NCBI GenBank assembly: GCA_019096065.1
Contig: JAGUCH010000007.1
Coordinates: forward strand, 2,750,501-2,814,500
Source: Paracyclopina nana
Lineage: Eukaryota > Arthropoda > Copepoda > Cyclopoida > Cyclopettidae
Length of the DNA: 64,000 nucleotides
Direction of reading: 5' to 3'
Shown: piece by piece, positions 1 to 12,700 of the stretch
Numbering within the stretch: position 1 is the stretch's first letter
Layout: every line of letters begins with the position of its first letter
Notes under the pieces: generated by a model
Database searches by the model: none
Told to the model about the DNA's origin: nothing
Seen by the model: only the letters and a program-made list of their open reading frames with translations
Position numbers and translations under genes: made by a program

Positions 1-1385
1 AATCAAAAGCAAAGAAGTCCGATAACTTGAGTGGTAACTTCTCAATCCGGCTTTCCATGCACATTCTTCGACTTGAGACTGCAAAAAATGTGAGAAGATG
101 AGCACGTATCCATCATAGCCATGTCCAATACTCTTGGAGCCGCGGTCGATTTGTAAAAGCTTACTACTTTGCAGCCGTGCGCGGGGCGCGCGCCTTCTTC
201 AGTTGTTTTGTGGTTAGCTTCGAGGCCGGAGTCTCGCACGTCGTCCTCCTCGGCCTCGGAAATATAAATTTCCTTACTCGCACAGGAGCAAGTAGAGCCT
301 TTTAAGCCTATATACTATATGCCTTAGCCTGCAGTGCGACAACCGAGGCTATAGGGTGCTCGCATCCAAGCGGCTGAGATTAACCTGAAACCTCCCGGAT
401 TTTCCCCTTTATGGCCTTCATTTCCAAGCAATAGTGGGAATGGTGAGCATATTTTTAGTGGGCTCAACGTGAATAGCTTTATGCCTCATTGATCGCCTTC
501 TTTCTATGTATATCTTTCTTCTTGTTGCAGAAAGCAATCAGCCTTTATTCCACAAATTAAGTCCTTTTGTGCTGCTCGAGCACATATTATTGCAATTTTT
601 TGTGAGAGGGGAAATGGTGGTGGAAAGTCTTGGTTGATTTTGGTGCGTGTATTATTTGCATGCCTGCTCAGGCCAGGAAGCTCGTAAAAAAGCAAAATGG
701 TACCTTTAGGCATAACTTTTTTCAAATTGCACTCTCTTTGCTTGTAACTGCAAAAGACCAAGATGGAAATGCTTCTTCGCATTTGGTCGTTTATGACCAA
801 ATCTACGTTTAACAACAGGCCATCAAATCCACGCACCAACGCAATGGCAAGCTTTCTTTTTAGAGAGTTTGGAGAACGCCCATTAATCAGAAGCAGTTTT
901 CAATTTCAGTGCAGTAACTTTATCGTTCGCGATTACTCTTAAACCTGTCTTCAGCTTTGCCTTGAAGTAAACAATTAGCGTGGCGTGGAAAAAAATGACG
1001 TAAATGTGCTTTTTCTGAAGGCTTTTTCGGTAAACATTGTACATTTTTGCTTATGCACGTGCCAATTAGTAATTACCAGTGCGATACATGTAGCACACAC
1101 TGAAAGTGCATTAATAATGTGCTAATCACGGTCACTACTGCAGCATATTATATATTCCTTGTTGCTATATTAGTGTGGCTGCTCAAAAGTTTGACGCTTT
1201 GACAAAAGAGCTGCGAGTCCCTAGAGGATAGCTGCTGTGGGGCTTTCAAATTTTTGCCAAACATGCGAAATATGTTAGCTACTAATTTATTTCCCAGCAT
1301 GAGCTAATTTACATTCCATGTATTATAGAGGGAGACCGTGGCGTATGAAAATGAAGTTGAGCACGAATGATCATCAATAACCTCC
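1..1385. other. Upstream region without recognised gene
   Basis: No open frame here resembles a known protein and none links by splice sites to the channel gene that follows. A GC-rich patch near 170-250 stands out from the AT-rich surroundings and could be promoter or an old exon, but nothing decides it. The region presumably carries the 5' UTR and promoter of the potassium channel gene. Confidence 0.4.
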
Positions 1386-4048
1386 ATGATGACTTTTGCC
1401 CAAAAGTTCAAAACCGACGTTTTGGAGCGATTTGCGGTGCAAATCAAGCAGCTCAAGACTGTCCTTAGCCATGTTGGCCTTTATGTTGGCCTTATAGCCT
1501 ATACTGCCATTGGAGCTTGGGTATGTAACCATAAAAATCGGATTCTCTGCCGTCTTCCTCTTCTGTGTAATAGTACTATACTGCATAAACCTCATTTCAC
1601 GAGCTTCATGATGCGAAAAAAAAGAAAGCAATCTCCTTATTGTGGGTCAGGCCCAGGCTGAAGTAACGAGGAAATGAATTGGCAAGCAACCGCTGCAAAT
1701 GCCAGATTTTGACCTTTCCACTATTGATATTGAGGCTCTGATTTCCTTAGGAGCTCTCAGGATCTCATTTCTCGCTTTTGCTGGCGCTCATTGATTAAAA
1801 AACTGCTGCAAGCTTGTTTCCCCTTTTAAATAGATCTTTCAAGTCCTGGAATTTCCCCAAGAAGAGGAGAAAATGACCACCATTCAAGGGCTGGTGATCG
1901 CAGAAAGGGAAAACTTTTTGAACCTTGTGTTCAACTTGACTTCCACACTTAATGACGATGAAATGGAAGCTCTGAGGACGTACATGATCCACGGTCCTGA
2001 TTTCGATTCCATCGATTATGACGTGAGGACCATCATGTTGAGCACCAATCGGCTGGTGGCCCAAGGTGGCTACTCGCAAATGACCAACATTCCTAAAGTT
2101 GATGACGTCATCAACACTTTGGACAAGGCTCTTTTGGATTATGAAGAGGTTGTGGCTGTGGCAGCCTCCTCTGGCCTAGAAATAGCCACAAAAGAAATTC
2201 ATTACCAATGGACGTATGTACAAAGTGTCTTTTTTACTTCCACCATCATTACCACAGTGGGTAAGCCCTCGAGATCCATGTGAGGCTTCAAACCTCGGCA
2301 TTGATTTAATGTGGCCAGTTTGATTTTGCAGGCTATGGCAATATGGCTCCTGTGACAATATCCGGTCGTGCCTTCAGCATTCTGTTTGCCATCATTGGCA
2401 TTCCTTTCACTTTGTCTGTGATCGCAGATGTGGGTGCCATTTTTGCCACCATTGTGTCCACTGTGTGGGGCAAACTTAAGCCAATCTTGACGCCCATCAT
2501 GGACTACGCAAAGTATGACGTTTGCGACCTAAATGCGTAGTGTTCATTTCAAATAGTGCTTCTCTTCATAAGGTATGTGAAGAAAAAGCTGACAAAGAGG
2601 CGGAGACGCGCGAGGTCTGGAGGGTCAGCACAATGCAAGGGTGGTGGGGAAAAAGACTCAGAGGCCCAGGGTTTGGATGAGAGAGCAGCCGATGGCGCCG
2701 ATCTTGCCAATGATGACTCTGATAATTCGTCCGAGGAGGAAGAGGACGACCCGATGGCCTCCATGGGCATTGGGGCGAACATTGTGATGGCCTTTCTGGC
2801 ATTGGGCAGTTTGGCCATTTTCTTGAGCATTGGCAGCTACCTATTCACCAACTATGAGAAATGGACCTTTTTTGAAGCCTTTTACTTTTGCTTCATCACC
2901 ATGACAACCATAGGATTTGGTGACATGGTTCCATGTAAGAGAGCAGCCTTATCTTTACAAAAATGCCAATGTCCAATTTCCTTTTCTTTTCAGCGATATC
3001 TGCTGGTATGTTCCCCACTATTTGCATAACCACACAGAAATCGTCCCCTGGGACGGAAGTTACATGCACTATTGGCAAAAGCCCTGTGTAGGATCCCAAC
3101 CAGAAATTTTCCCAAGTTTTCTGAAAGTTATTGCAATGTGTTAGCACTCCTTCGTTTTACCCAGGTTGAGTTTATGTCGTTATGTAACATTAACTTCCTT
3201 ACCACCTATGAAAAAAATTCGAGAAAAATCGAATGTTACACGGAAAATTTGTATTTTCGATTTTACCTAGGTGTCAAGGCAGTTAATGTTACATAACGAC
3301 TAGAACTCTATGTTGATAAAACGTATAAGTTTCACTGAGGATTTTTTTGCCGTATGAGGGCCCAGAATTTCTGGTTGGGATAAGCTGGGTTTTTTTGCAA
3401 TGCAACTAGCGTGACATAAAGTACGTCCACTTGGTATTGAGACAAGAATTTGTATTGAGTTTCGAAGGAATCGGAAAAAGTTTTTCGAGTCTAAACATAT
3501 GTGCTGTTACCGCCACCTAGCCTATTATCAATCGCAGGTCAGCAACTTTCATTAGGGTGGTTGCTGACATTGTATTGAACATCAACTTTGAATTAAGCAA
3601 AGAAAGCCATCGATTGCGAAAATGGTAATTGAAGTATTATTCTTTAGATAAAACTTCTTACATGATGATTTGCATGATCTACATTTTGGTCGGGTTGGCA
3701 TTTACTTCCACAATTATTGAGCTCGTTCGTCGCCAATACGCGGAATCTTGGAGAAAAATGCAGGAACTTCGAGCCCAAATTCAGGTATTCGAATTCTTGA
3801 GTTGGGAAGCAGAATCGCACGCACACGTTCACTTTCAGGCTCAACTCAAATTGGCTGACCATTTGCGTAAAATGGGCGAGCAGGGGCGAGACATGGAAGG
3901 CATGGATGTAGATTTGGACGAACTCAGGGCCAATTTGTCCAAATTTCGCAAATACGGCAAAGGTTTCGACATCAACGACCTCGATTGGATCGATAACAAG
4001 CGAAAAATCAAGGCAGTCACCATTTTCTTCTACGAAACATCTGTTTAA
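1386..4048 (+). CDS. Two-pore-domain potassium channel (TWK/KCNK family)
   Basis: Plasma-membrane K+ leak channel; two P-loops per subunit, a dimer forming one pore. Six exons fit by phase: 1386-1524, 1844-2260, 2332-2512, 2573-2934, 3648-3784 and 3839-4048, giving about 481 aa. The N terminus carries the first membrane helix (YTAIGAWVF). P-loop 1 reads TTVGYGN across an intron and P-loop 2 reads TTIGFGD; both are proper K+ selectivity filters. M4 is YILVGLAFTS, followed by a charged tail. Between the halves, after the M3 helix, is a basic KKKLTKRRRR stretch and then an acidic Ser-rich loop. The start is the first of two tandem ATGs. The last intron (3785-3838, 54 nt) is open in frame, so its retention would add 18 residues. 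The 713-nt intron before exon 5 holds a fold-back repeat. The subfamily cannot be fixed by eye. Confidence 0.93.
3092..3382. repeat. MITE-like fold-back in channel intron
   Basis: Two nested inverted repeats lie in the intron before exon 5 of the K+ channel. The outer arms are ATCCCAACCAGAAATT near 3093 and its complement near 3367-3382. The inner arms of about 25 nt start with GTCGTTATGTAACATTAACT near 3177 and end at 3301, with one mismatch. No coding capacity; non-autonomous hairpin element. Confidence 0.7.
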
Positions 4049-4610
4049 CTTCTTTCATCGCTTAAACATCAGTTTGAATTTTCCCGCTAAAATATAATGC
4101 GCGAATCGACCTCCATGAGCTTTGCCACAATGCAGAAAATTTTAGGCTTATTGCCTTCAATTAATGTTAGTGAAAAAGGAAAAAGAAAGAAAAGCAAAAA
4201 ACGTTTGGCAAATTTTTCGTAGATCCTGAATTGATCATTGTCCAAGTAAATGGGAAGAAAGCTGCAAATCGGAGCATACAGTGCTTTTGACGTCGTGGAT
4301 ACGCCTGCTAGGGCTTGGTTTCGACCCGTTTTTTCTGAATACTAGAGAGTTCTTCAATAATTTTCACTCACGCGCAACGGCGCAAGCTGATTAAAAATGT
4401 TCCGTCAAAGTGCCCGAGGTTGAAAAATTGGCCACTATTCGACACAACCAGGCCAAATTTCGATTACGAAGACTCGGTGTCGTCTCACCATCTGCCTTTT
4501 TTTGAGTTGAAACAATCGGCTCTTTGACCAGGGAAAATCAGAACCTTCGACAAGAAGAAATCTTATAGTTCCATAAAAATCAGATTGCCTGATTTGGATC
4601 AGGTTACAAA

Positions 4611-6542
4611 ATGGTGGATTATTACTCTGTGCTCGAAATTCATAAAAGTGCCTCTGGTGACGAGATAAAAAAGGCGTAAGTCGATTTATTCCTGCTTTAC
4701 TAGTTTTCTCATATGTTTATAATTCGGGTCATTGGCCTTGACCAAAAAGCTAAAGTCACTTAAAATGTATGTTCGAGATGTGTGAAAACACACTTTAAAA
4801 AGCGAATAAGCGTAGTAAACAGGTTAGAAGGAGAATCCTGCGAAAGCTTTTGTCTTTGGTTGGAATTAGAGCTCGATGGAGTAGCGCCCATTTATAGACG
4901 CCCACCATTTGTGGGTGGGATGAGCAATTGGAGTCAGGATGGGCTTGTCTAAATGCTGATTTGATCATCGAATGTTAACTCTTGTTCGTTTTTCAAAATT
5001 GCCGTCACTTTGATTAAGTTTATATTTTAGAACATAGAAAAGGTGTAGGGATACGTAAATGACATCTTCATAGAAAAAAATGTTAAAGGTCACCTTAATG
5101 AGTCCTTTCAACCTCAGTCCTAAGTCATCCGATTCTCTTTTAGGTATCGAAGATTAGCTCTCAAATGGCATCCTGACAAAAACCCAAACAATCAAGAGCA
5201 GGCAACAGTCAAATTCAAAGAAATTTCCGAGGCCTACGAGGTTCTTTCAGACGGTGAGAGAAAACAACTTATAAAAGAATCGTCGTAATTATCGAGTCAA
5301 ACACAATTAACACTTGTTTAGAGCGCAAAAGACGAGCATTCGATGCTACACCCAAAATGGGTCCTAACAGGGGCTCTCCGCTCGGTAAAGAAAGGAGTTT
5401 TGTGTAGAAATCTAACCCTTGCTTCGTGCTCTGACTTCACTCTAAACTTGAGGCTTTCACAAGCCCTAGATTTGGCCTGATTGCTACTCAATGACACATG
5501 TGCGCATATTTGTGTGTGTTTTACTGCTTTAGCAGTTCCTACTAGCGTTGTATCATTAACTATGTCAAAAGCTTAAGCATAGCGTTAGGCCAATTAACTA
5601 GAAATATGGCATGTTTTTCGCAGATAAAAAGCGCCGGATGTATGATCAGTACGGAACGACCAACATAAATGGATCCGCTCCGAACAGCAGCAGCGGGAGA
5701 CGACGACATCGCCATCAACGCGATTTCGAAGGAGGCTACGACGAGTTCGATGCCGTATTTGGCTTTCCCAACTTCGTCTTCAGGGATCCCGAGGATGTTT
5801 TCAGAGAGTTCTTTGGAGGAGCTGATCCTTTTGAGGACCTTCTTGATCGTATGTCTAACGCTGAGAGAACCTTTTTGAAGCGCGATACTTAATAAACTAC
5901 TCCTAGCTTTTGGTATTCTTGGAGGACGCCACAGGTCCGCCCGTTCCAGGCATCATCATCCATACCACCACCCTGCCCATCACCATCATCACAACGCTGT
6001 TCTGGCGATGCAGCCTTTTCGGTCACCTTTTGGTGACTTTGGCATGTCACCATTTGGCCTGTTTGGTGGGCCGCTCATGGGCTTTTCCGCTCACAACAAC
6101 CTCTTTAGTGATGCAGCCCTTGGTGGAGGAAATGGATTCACCAGTGTCCAAACTTTTAGTGGATCCATGGGAACTCCCGGAATGGGCATGAGGAGCTCAT
6201 CTACCTCAACTAGATATGTAAATGGCCAAAAAATCACTACCAAGAGGTATGCATGACTAAATCCTTTCCTTTGCACTCTAATTTGCTTTTTGTTAAAATT
6301 GATCTGGTTTGGAAATCGTTTTTATTGGAATTGTTTTAGTCACTTGATCGCTTCCCACTTGAGCAGCATTAAGTAAAGCCAGGCTTTTAATGATCTTTCG
6401 TTCTAGGGTCGTCGACAACGGAGTTGAGACAATTAAGACGTATGAAAACGACGTTTTAAAAAGCCACACAGTGAATGGGCAAAAGCAGGCCTTGGCGAGT
6501 TCAGCCGAGCCAGTCAGGAATAGTTTTCAACATTTGTTTTAA
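4611..6542 (+). CDS. DNAJB6/DNAJB2-like Hsp40 co-chaperone
   Basis: Class B J-protein that stimulates Hsp70 ATPase and, in the DNAJB6/B2 group, suppresses aggregation; cytosol or nucleus. Exons 4611-4675, 5144-5253, 5624-5848, 5907-6246 and 6407-6542 give about 291 aa. The J domain starts at the initiator ([10 protein letters not shown]), with the catalytic HPD in [10 protein letters not shown] and helix [14 protein letters not shown] Gly/Phe segment follows ([15 protein letters not shown]), then a His-rich stretch and a GF/S-rich region. The C-terminal [10 protein letters not shown]...[14 protein letters not shown]...VNGQKQ block matches the DNAJB6-type C terminus (TKR-IVENG...). A possible 63-nt cassette exon lies between exons 2 and 3 (separate entry). 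The His-rich insert replaces the Ser/Thr tract of the vertebrate protein. Confidence 0.93.
5322..5384 (+). other. Possible in-frame cassette exon of the J-protein gene
   Basis: A 63-nt segment preceded by TTGTTTAG and followed by GTAAAG. It enters in the same phase as exon 3 and leaves in the same phase, so including it adds 21 residues without shifting frame. It would read [14 protein letters not shown]..., echoing the [11 protein letters not shown] end of the normal J domain, so it looks like a diverged duplicate of the next exon's start. No transcript evidence is available here. Confidence 0.5.
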
Positions 6543-7805
6543 AATGCATACAAACAGCAATGCTCCTAAAGAGCAGCAGCTTCACACAATATTCCTTCTA
6601 GCAAACGTTTTTCACCTACGCAACATTGATGATGAAGAAGAAGAAACATACTGTACTGAATAATTATTCTAGTTGCACTTAACTTTACATACTTTCTTAA
6701 TTGTCAGAAAAGACTTTCCTTTGTCGTAATTCCGTTAATGACGTTTCGTTGCTCCCACCATGATAATTATTGTAAGATAGATTTAATTATTTTGCGTGTA
6801 TCCATGTAACAATAAGAACATAACAACAAAGAAAGGGAGCTTTGCTAATAATTTATTACGTTTCAATGCATGATGTAGGGGAGAGTGAATGATACTTTAG
6901 CAGAAACGCTACAACATCTTCATATAAACATGTTAACGCTTGGAGACAATGTTCATCTATTGGATTGAGTAATGACCTTTTCATGAAGTGGAAAGCTAAC
7001 TAGAGAAAAGTTAAGTAGTCAATTCTTGTGGTTAATCTTGAAGAGCTTTTTTGACAGCTGAAAAGTATTATTTTTAAGTTAACGCTAGATGAACACTTCT
7101 CAAGTTAATGTTGATACAGTAGAGTAAGGCTGATCGCAGATTTTATCATTAGAATTTTCAGAAAGGGTTGCTCATTAAAACTGGGTCATCATATTGTCTG
7201 AAGAGCTTCAGTGTGATGAAAATAACAATATTTTTCGGTGCTCAGAAGAATTGAGCGTTCACGTATGGAGGGATGTGTGCGAAAAATTACCTCACGGCCA
7301 TATAAATCTCACATAAAAGCATGATCGTAATAATCACAAGAGTAGTAGATAGCTCATTAAACATTCAACTGATGTCAGGTGCATACATAACTCAATCAAG
7401 AAGAAACAGGTACCTCAGAAATAGTAATTTTGCTTTGAAGTGCGAGAGCTGATTTCTTGTGAATAGAAAGCGTGCATCCGCGGTTGCAAAAACAAAAGGC
7501 TATTCGTTTTTCAGCTGTTTTTAAGTGATTTTTTTTTGCCAACCAGGCCAGGATGCAGACGACGTAAATAGGCGATTAACTTTGAAGCAATTGAGTGCAA
7601 CCTACATTGCTAGCCTCGATTCGTGATCGAGAGAGAAAGCAAGGAATCGTGGATGAGGATGTGTGCATCAATGACATAAATAGAATGCTTTGCGCCTAAA
7701 AAGGAGCAAGCAGAAGAAGAGGATGATAATTATTATACTTTCCGAGTCCGTGAGCCAAGGATCTTATTGCACCTAAAAATGTGATAATCACACGCAGCAG
7801 TAGTT
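6543..7805. other. Intergenic, no gene seen
   Basis: AT-rich sequence between the 3' ends of the convergent J-protein and ceramide synthase genes. It must contain both 3' UTRs. No repeat or conserved frame recognised. Confidence 0.5.
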
Positions 7806-7901
7806 TCAGTCACATTTCTTGCTATCGTACACTCCAGTAGAAGAGCTGCTTGAACTGATGGTTTCCTCATCGTCACTGTCACTCCTGGTGTCTTTTTCGG
7901 T
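7806..7901 (-). other. Alternative terminal exon of the ceramide synthase gene
   Basis: Preceded on the minus strand by TTCATTTTCCAG, this segment reads TEKDTRSDSDDEETISSSSS... and ends in TGA. It parallels the other last exon (TEDARSDSDDETDSISNDS...) residue by residue at its start and is entered in the same phase, so either can follow exon 4. Use would give a 371-aa form with a Ser-rich tail ending DSKKCD. It looks like a tandem duplication of the last exon. Confidence 0.7.
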
Positions 7902-8210
7902 CTGGAAAATGAAACGAGCAATATTAAAAGCGGGCTTTCTTTGCTCGGTAATTAAAGATAGGGCCCATGTATGGATTACTGAGAAAGCTTTCGAGCGACA
8001 CGCCCACACCCTGAACTAAGAAACATAAATGGGCTCTTCTTTAATTTCGAGAAGACAGAACACCAAATAGAAAAGATAATCTTAGTGTGTTTGAATAGCA
8101 GAAAGGCCCAACTTCAAAAGCACAGTGTGATATTGGCTCGCACACATGCGTAGTGATGGTAGTGTTAGTAGATGCGTTAGTACCAGATATTAGTATGTAG
8201 CAAACCTAAT

Positions 8211-9726
8211 TTATTGATCTTTGTCCTTGGCAGCCTTTTCCATGCTATCATTACTAATCGAGTCTGTCTCATCGTCTGAGTCACTGCGAGCATCTTCAGT
8301 CTGAAAACACATGGGTGAAACGGAGAACACAAAAAGGGGACGACAAGAGGACACATAAAAAAGAGAAAGCGTACTCGTGAATCCCAAAATGAATTCGATA
8401 CACCGCACAGTGAAAAGCCAATGGGGACATTAGGGAGACTGTTCATTAGACCGCCTTTCTCCAACCATTCAAAGTTGGCTGAAAACTCTTTCAGGCCGGA
8501 CGCGTCCTGATTCATTGATTGATTAACTGATTACCTTTCCGCTGTACATAGCTTTGTAGATAATCTTGAGGATAAAGTAGGTCCAAATGACATGAAGCAC
8601 CAAGAGGATGGAGAGAAGGCCGTTGAAGATGTAGTAGGCTGGGAACATTTCAACAATTTGTGGGGCCTCGATGGTTGTGCTGTAGAGGATCCAGGTGGGG
8701 TAGACGCCCAGTCGCGTGACGATCCAGGTCAACGTGAAGCATGCGAAGAGCACGTCACACATCTTCTGGTAGTTGGTGTACTTGCACATTTTGGCAGCCT
8801 GAAACGAGCTAGATGCGAAAGCTACTAAATTAGTAGGGGTTCCGCCGATCACCTCAAGGAAGATGTCAGCACAGTCGTGAATGACAAGCACCAAAGTGCC
8901 AACCCGAGTGAGATTGCAGGTCCAGGAAAAGGCCATGAGCGCTATGGTGGTGACGTGGTGGATGAACATCTCCCAAAAGTCTTTCCGTTTGACATCGAAA
9001 AATTGAGAAATGCAGAGCGACCAGTAGAAACTGAGCTCGATGATGTAGTACCACCAAACGTCCGAGTCGATGGTGTGATGGGGATAGTTGTACCAGCAGT
9101 GCTTGATGTCCCACAGCCACGGCTTCGACCATAGCACGATCATGCCGTAAAGGAAGACGGAGGAGTAATAAAAGCAGCGCCACCTGAAACAAAGCCCATG
9201 CAAGTCTTCATTTCTCCGCGCCCAAAACTAAGAGATATGCGCCTCACCCAGTCTCGGCAAACTTGTCCAGAGTGCTGGGCTTATTTTGGGCCCTCCGGAT
9301 GCGCAGCCATCTCTCCACCTGACGAACCGTGGAGCCCGTTTCACGGCTCAGCTCCACAAGCGTGGCCTCGTCCAGGATGGTGTTCTTGGAGGAGGCGTAG
9401 GCCCTCTCGAGGACGTCGTTGGTGGCGGCAATGCGTCGTTTAGAGGCTCGCAGGCCGAAATACACACCCAGGGGACGGAACACGTATCTGAAATCAATAA
9501 TCAGTTCAGGTTGCCAGCAAAGCAAAGCCAAAAAAGAGCACCTTTCAAAAACGTATCTGACGGCGATCACGATCAAGGCCGCGGGAATGGGCAGCCAGAG
9601 GTCAGAGAATTTGGCCACGGCCACACCTCCCCTGCTCATGGAGACCTCGAGGTCCGACCAGGTGACGTTGGGTGGCAGCCAAATGTCCTCGTTCCAGAAC
9701 CATTTTGCGAAGTTGACCGAGGCCAT
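8211..9726 (-). CDS. Ceramide synthase (LAG1/CerS, TLC domain)
   Basis: ER membrane enzyme that N-acylates sphingoid bases with acyl-CoA to (dihydro)ceramide. Exons in gene order: 9726-9542, 9487-9248, 9183-8853, 8798-8535 and 8300-8211, giving about 369 aa. The N terminus has a luminal stretch and first helix (LPIPAALIVIAVRYVFER), then a truncated homeobox-like domain (VRQVERWLRIRRAQNKPSTLDKF, near residues 90-140) as in metazoan CerS2-6. The TLC/Lag1 core follows: FIHHVTTIALMAFSW with the conserved HH pair and HDCADIFLEAAK with the catalytic-motif aspartates. The cytosolic tail is acidic and Ser-rich (TEDARSDSDDE), a typical phosphorylated CerS tail. A second, similar last exon lies downstream (separate entry). 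The 54-nt intron 8799-8852 is open in frame. Confidence 0.95.
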
Positions 9727-12700
9727 TTTTATCTCATGTCACACGACGAAAGCGACGTCGTCGACGACAACAAGAATCTGGTGATCTTGCTTGTGGTACG
9801 AAGACGACGACGACGACTTCAGAGAAACCTCTGGATCGACCCAGATCGAGGCGCGTTATGCAATCCACTCAGCTCAAAAAAGGCCCCTACAAATCATGCA
9901 AGTCAGGCTGAAAAGGAGGCAATTTTTTCAGTTGGCTTTTTTTTAGTAGGAAATGGCCTATTTTTTGCGCGTCTTTGGCGGACTCAGCATCACGAGTCCG
10001 AACGGGAGGCCTTAAAAATGGCGGCCGGCGACAAACTGGGTTTTGCGCAACAATGATGATCACTTCTCATCAGTTGTCTTCACTGATGGAGGACAAGTTG
10101 TCTGTCAAGTTCGCTACGGACACATGAATGTCCGATGGAAGTACTGAGATGATGACAATTCACGACCTCGATTTTGATTTGTTTATGTTTTGATTTGCTT
10201 CATTCACTTTCGGGGAACTTTTTGATGCCCACTCTCGCAACCTTTCATCATTTCATCACTTGTTTATAGCAAGACTGAACCAATTATGCTACACCAAGCC
10301 TGAGGCTCCCTCCATACGCTGCTGTTCACCTATTCGTTACACCGTTGTAAGCTAGTAAAATTGGTTTCATAATGATCCAACTTTCTGTGAAAGTGCTAGC
10401 TCGGCTTCAGTTCTTCTTTGCATGCTTTTTAAGCCTTCAAAAGCATGAGGATTTTCTGCTTCAATTAGACAGTCTGATGACACGAAGGAAGAAAACAGAA
10501 TAATTATCACTTCAAATCAGCGTCTTGCTATTTGGATGCATGGTAGTCCATCTAAAAGTGCATCACTAAAATTAGGTAGCATTCTTGTGAAACATTTTCG
10601 ATGGCCAGCTTTTGGAGACAATCTTAACAATCTTGCAGCTTGCGAAATATTTGTAATTAGTCCCTTGTATGGAAAAAGTCTCAAAAAATGTTATACTAAT
10701 TCGGGTGGGGCCCCAATAAAGTAAAAAATAGCAGCTTCTGCAGTTAAGTTGTGGGATGATGAATGATTGTAGTTTGTCGAATTTTGTCACTTTTTGCACA
10801 TGTACAAGTCTATGTCCTCCCACACAGGCTCTGGGATTCGATGGGATGATAAGTGGCAATTCTTTTAGAGCCACAAAGAAAAGCTGTATTTGTTGCAAGT
10901 TGAAGCATACAATATATACTAGTAAAAAAAGGGCAATGTAGTATTTCTTCTTTGTTCAGTCCACTCTTGGTGATTCATATCAACATTTGAATTAGTGCCA
11001 ATCACACCTTTAAAACGTTGTTTTTGCCTGCTGATTTGAAACTTTGAATTTAAGGAGGAGCCAAAAACTGATATGCTCTGAAGTGTGTCAGTCAAAAGCT
11101 GTACATAAAAGATATACATACTGTGAAGCTTTCTTAGCAAGGCTGAAAGCTGTCACTTTAAGAAGCTTTCCAAAAAGAAGGGGAATTTATCAAGTTCTGC
11201 CGCTGTATCATTGAAAAACTCTCCAGAAATGCTTGCGCGACTTTGTAGCTGTGATTATTTATGTTTGCTTCAAACGGGCCCAACATAAAATTCTTGGTAA
11301 GAAGCGGAATAATTCCGGATGACCATAAAGGACGCCCATGCTACAGAAGCATATGTTGCCTTAGTCGCGACACCCACGTGGAAAAAAGTTCCAAGAAATT
11401 CCATGCGGAGATGCTTCGACTCGCCTTTTAAAACGTATCCAAAATAACTAAATCACACTAGATTATGTAGCGCATGTGTCTTTGATTGCAAGCACGAAAC
11501 TTGATAGGTCGTTTCACTAGTCAAGCTACTTTGTGGTTTTCACCCAAGAAAGTTATATTTAAAAAAGTAGCTCATATTTCAAACTATCAAAAATCTGTCC
11601 CATCAACGAATTTGCAAATCATCTAAATGGGACGCTCGTCCAAAATGGCGCGCACTAGCCTTGCGTACGGCAAACGGTGCAATGTCCTGCGGACAGGAAT
11701 TGAGCACGTTGTTGGGTGTGTGAAGTTGAAGCATAGCAATAATAACGGTGCCGAAGTGAGCAGGAAGTTAGATCATGCTGGCCACATCTTTGTGATGAGC
11801 TTGAAAAACGAACGCCAACGGGAGCTGAGTCGGAGATAATATGACGAATTAAATCTGGATTGATAAAAGCCACCAAACCATGCTATCACTTTCTTGGCAG
11901 TACTGCGCGTGATTGGACATATTTGGTAGACAATATCATCATGATGGCATCTCTGACGTGTGTAGTACAATTATGGACAATCCGATTTTCGGTTGGTTTT
12001 GTCTCCATGGCCCGATAGTTTGAAACGCTCTCCAAAAAAGTCGAAACAGAAAATACTGGTTGAAATCTACCAATAACTTACGCCATCAAGTCGTCTTATT
12101 CTCAAGAAGTGTTGTGATTGTCAGTGTTGATGCGTATCCTAGCTAGGATTTTGAATAAGTGGTCTCGTTTGCTCTTCCACCAGAATTGCAATACTATTAT
12201 GAGTACCTGTATCAAACGTTGCTCTCCTTTCAAGCCCAAAATTGCGAAGTGTGTTTGCTTAAAGCTTCTTCCTTACATAGCACAACCAACCACATTTCCT
12301 TGATTCGCTCACGCAATCAAGGGGAGATTTACCACCCATCATCTACTTGAGGAAATTGCCCATTCATGGGATGTCGCTTTAACTCATATGATCGAGAGAC
12401 CGCGAACGTAAATTCAATCCACAGTTGCAATGGAAGCCCTAAGAAATTGCCGGGCTTACATGCTCGTCATGTAAGCATAAGTAGCCAAAACTTCATAATG
12501 AAAAGTGCCGAATGCTCATTAGCTGCAACCAAGTTTAGGTACACTTTTCCAATCATGCAAGCATGACAATCAAAAATGTTACAAGATACTGTGGGCAAAT
12601 CTAAGCAGGTTCATTTGCATGAATTCATCATTAATGTCATGCCATCAATATGTCCAGCTCCTGTTAGTTAGACGAGAAAAACCGAGCAATTGACCCGAGT

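Noticed and set aside
2935-3647. Coding frame after the acceptor near 2994 as the next channel exon
   Set aside because: It lacks the M4 helix; joining 2934 to 3648 gives GFGDMVPYKTSYMM followed by a proper M4, matching the family.
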